Below, piece after piece: positions 62,860-64,000 of a stretch of DNA of 64,000 bases. The position numbers and the translations under genes were made by a program. The stretch is from Perilla frutescens (Eukaryota; Streptophyta; Magnoliopsida; Lamiales; Lamiaceae). Location: assembly GCA_026008535.1 (NCBI GenBank), contig BRKX01000014.1:54857006-54921005 (forward strand), given 5' to 3'. Under the pieces are notes generated by a model, which worked only from the letters and a program-made list of their open reading frames with translations, was not told the DNA's origin and ran no database searches. Position 1 is the stretch's first letter; every line of letters starts with the position of its first letter.

Positions 62860-63940
62860 TCAAAAAATCAAATTTTTGAGCCCGCCCAAAGGGGTACCTC
62901 TTTGGCCGGTGGCCAGATTTGGCCCCGTTTTCTGGCAGCCGTCAGTAAAACGGCTATAACTCTCTCCAGAAGTAACCTTTACCGTGATTCTTGTTGCGTT
63001 GGATTCCTAACTAAAATATCTACCCTACCAAAAGTCGAACCGGTAGAAACCCTATTTGAGTCGGCCTCTAGGTGATTATCAAGTTGATTTCCAAAACCAT
63101 CACCTCTTTTGTAAGGATCGGGGTGAACGTCGGGTTTTTCATTGAGTCTAGCATTTTTGAACAATAGAGTCCATTATGAATCAATCCATATGATCATATA
63201 TGCCTAATCCGTCCACTTTTCAAAAAATCAAATTTTTGAGCCCGCCCAAAGGGGTAGCCCTTTGGCCGGTGGCGAGATTTGGCCCCGTTTTCTAGCAGCC
63301 GTCAGTAAAACGGCTATAACTCTCTCCAGAAGTAAGCTTTACCCGTGATTCTTGTTGCGTTGGATTCCTAACTAAAATATCTACCCTAACAAAAGTCGAA
63401 CCGGTAGAAACCCTATTTGAGTCGGCCTCTAGGTGATTATCAAGTTGATTTCCAAAACCGTCACCTCTTTTGTAGGGATCGGGATGAAGGTCGGGTTTTT
63501 CCTTGAGTCTAGCATTTTTGAACACTAGAGTCCATTATGAATCAATCCATATGATCATATATGCCTAATCCGTCCACTTTTCAAAAAATCAAATTTTTGA
63601 GCCCGCCCAAAGGGGTACCTCTTTGGCCGTTGGCCAGATTTGGCCCCGTTTTCTGGCAGCCGTCAGTAAAACGGCTATAACTCTCTCCAGAAGTAAGCTT
63701 TACCCGTGATTCTTGTTGCGTTGGATTCCTAACTAAAATATCTACCCTACCAAAAGTCGATCCGGAAGAAACCCTATTTGAGTCGGCCTCTAGGTGATTA
63801 TCAAGTTGATTTCCAAAACTGTCACCTCTTTTGTAGGGATCGGGGTGAACGTCGGTTTTTCCTTGAGTCTAGCATTTTTGAACAATAGAGTCCATTATGA
63901 ATCAATCCATATGATCATATATGCCTAATCCGTCCACTTT
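62860..63940. repeat. Three monomers near the right edge
   Basis: Monomers start at 62860, 63220 and 63581. The first lacks one C (TTTACCGTGATT near 62981). The second has GGTGGCGAG and TTCTAGCAGCC, as at 53476. The third ends in the CGGTTTTTCC / CAATAGAG class known from the C and D HORs. Confidence 0.85.
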
Positions 63941-64000
63941 TCAAAAAATCAAATTTTTGAGCCCGCCCATAGGGGTACCCCTTTGGCCGGTGGCCAGATT
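63941..64000. repeat. Partial monomer at right edge
   Basis: The first 60 bases of a monomer, with the CCATAGGGGTACCCC variant of the palindrome. The array continues beyond the window. Confidence 0.95.

Larger units (their letters stand above)
1..64000. repeat. Satellite DNA array, 361-bp monomer, head to tail
   Basis: The same 361-bp unit recurs from the first to the last base, always in one orientation. Starts set at the TCAAAAA-N6-TTTTTGA inverted repeat fall every 361 bp, with small deviations: 362 bp where a T-run is one base longer, 360 bp where a T-run or G-run is shorter, 349 bp at one copy, and a 175-bp loss at 11025-11027. This gives 176 full units, one truncated unit and two edge fragments. 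No stretch of more than a few bases fails to align to the monomer, so no gene, transposon or unique DNA lies inside. Copies differ at a limited set of recurring sites, and combinations of these define higher-order repeats. That is typical of eukaryotic heterochromatic satellites. Host and chromosomal position cannot be read from the sequence; a plant is my inference. Confidence 0.98.

Noticed and set aside
1..64000. CRISPR array
   Set aside because: Repeats are contiguous 361-bp units without unique spacers, and the sequence is satellite-like.
1..64000. rDNA intergenic spacer or 5S rDNA array
   Set aside because: No rRNA-like sequence or internal 5S promoter motifs are visible in the monomer, and monomers abut directly with no gene between.

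Overview
The whole 64,000-base window is one uninterrupted array of a tandemly repeated satellite DNA with a monomer of 361 bp and about 43% GC (counted on one monomer). I place monomer starts at the short inverted repeat TCAAAAA-N6-TTTTTGA. On that phase there are 176 full monomers and one truncated monomer between 239 and 63940, plus 238 bp of a partial monomer at the left edge and 60 bp at the right edge. All copies run head to tail in one orientation. I see no gene, RNA gene, transposon, inversion or other non-satellite sequence.

A long, clean, high-copy satellite with higher-order repeat (HOR) structure indicates nuclear heterochromatin of a eukaryote. The monomer length, close to two nucleosome repeats, is common among plant centromeric, pericentromeric and subtelomeric satellites, so a plant is my best guess. 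I do not recognise the family or species. The ORFs of about 101 codons on the minus strand come from the monomer itself. They are broken in more than half of the copies and I do not call them genes.

Layout. (1) 1-4570: six-monomer HOR (2,166 bp) in two copies. (2) 4571-11257: block 'B', alternating two monomer classes (period 722-723 bp), ending in a 175-bp deletion. (3) 11258-13062: five linking monomers. (4) 13063-19562: return of the six-monomer HOR, then a 12-monomer unit (about 4,333 bp). (5) 19563-29313: second copy of that unit running into a second, longer copy of block B with an extra three-monomer (1,084 bp) duplication. (6) 29314-34730: local two-monomer (723 bp) and four-monomer (1,444 bp) duplications. 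(7) 34731-39778: seven-monomer HOR (2,524 bp) in two copies. (8) 39779-49868: 14-monomer HOR (5,051 and 5,039 bp) whose first six monomers are the seven-monomer HOR. (9) 49869-56361: three-monomer (1,082 bp) and six-monomer (2,165 bp) duplications. (10) 56362-64000: a related subfamily with two-monomer (722 bp) and four-monomer (1,444 bp) duplications.

Nothing here works as a gene system. The interest lies in how the array is built: nested unequal exchanges, chimeric monomers with traceable breakpoints, a small set of linked variant haplotypes shuffled between copies, and a 20-bp perfect palindrome that decays by region and in one copy has lost exactly its centre.
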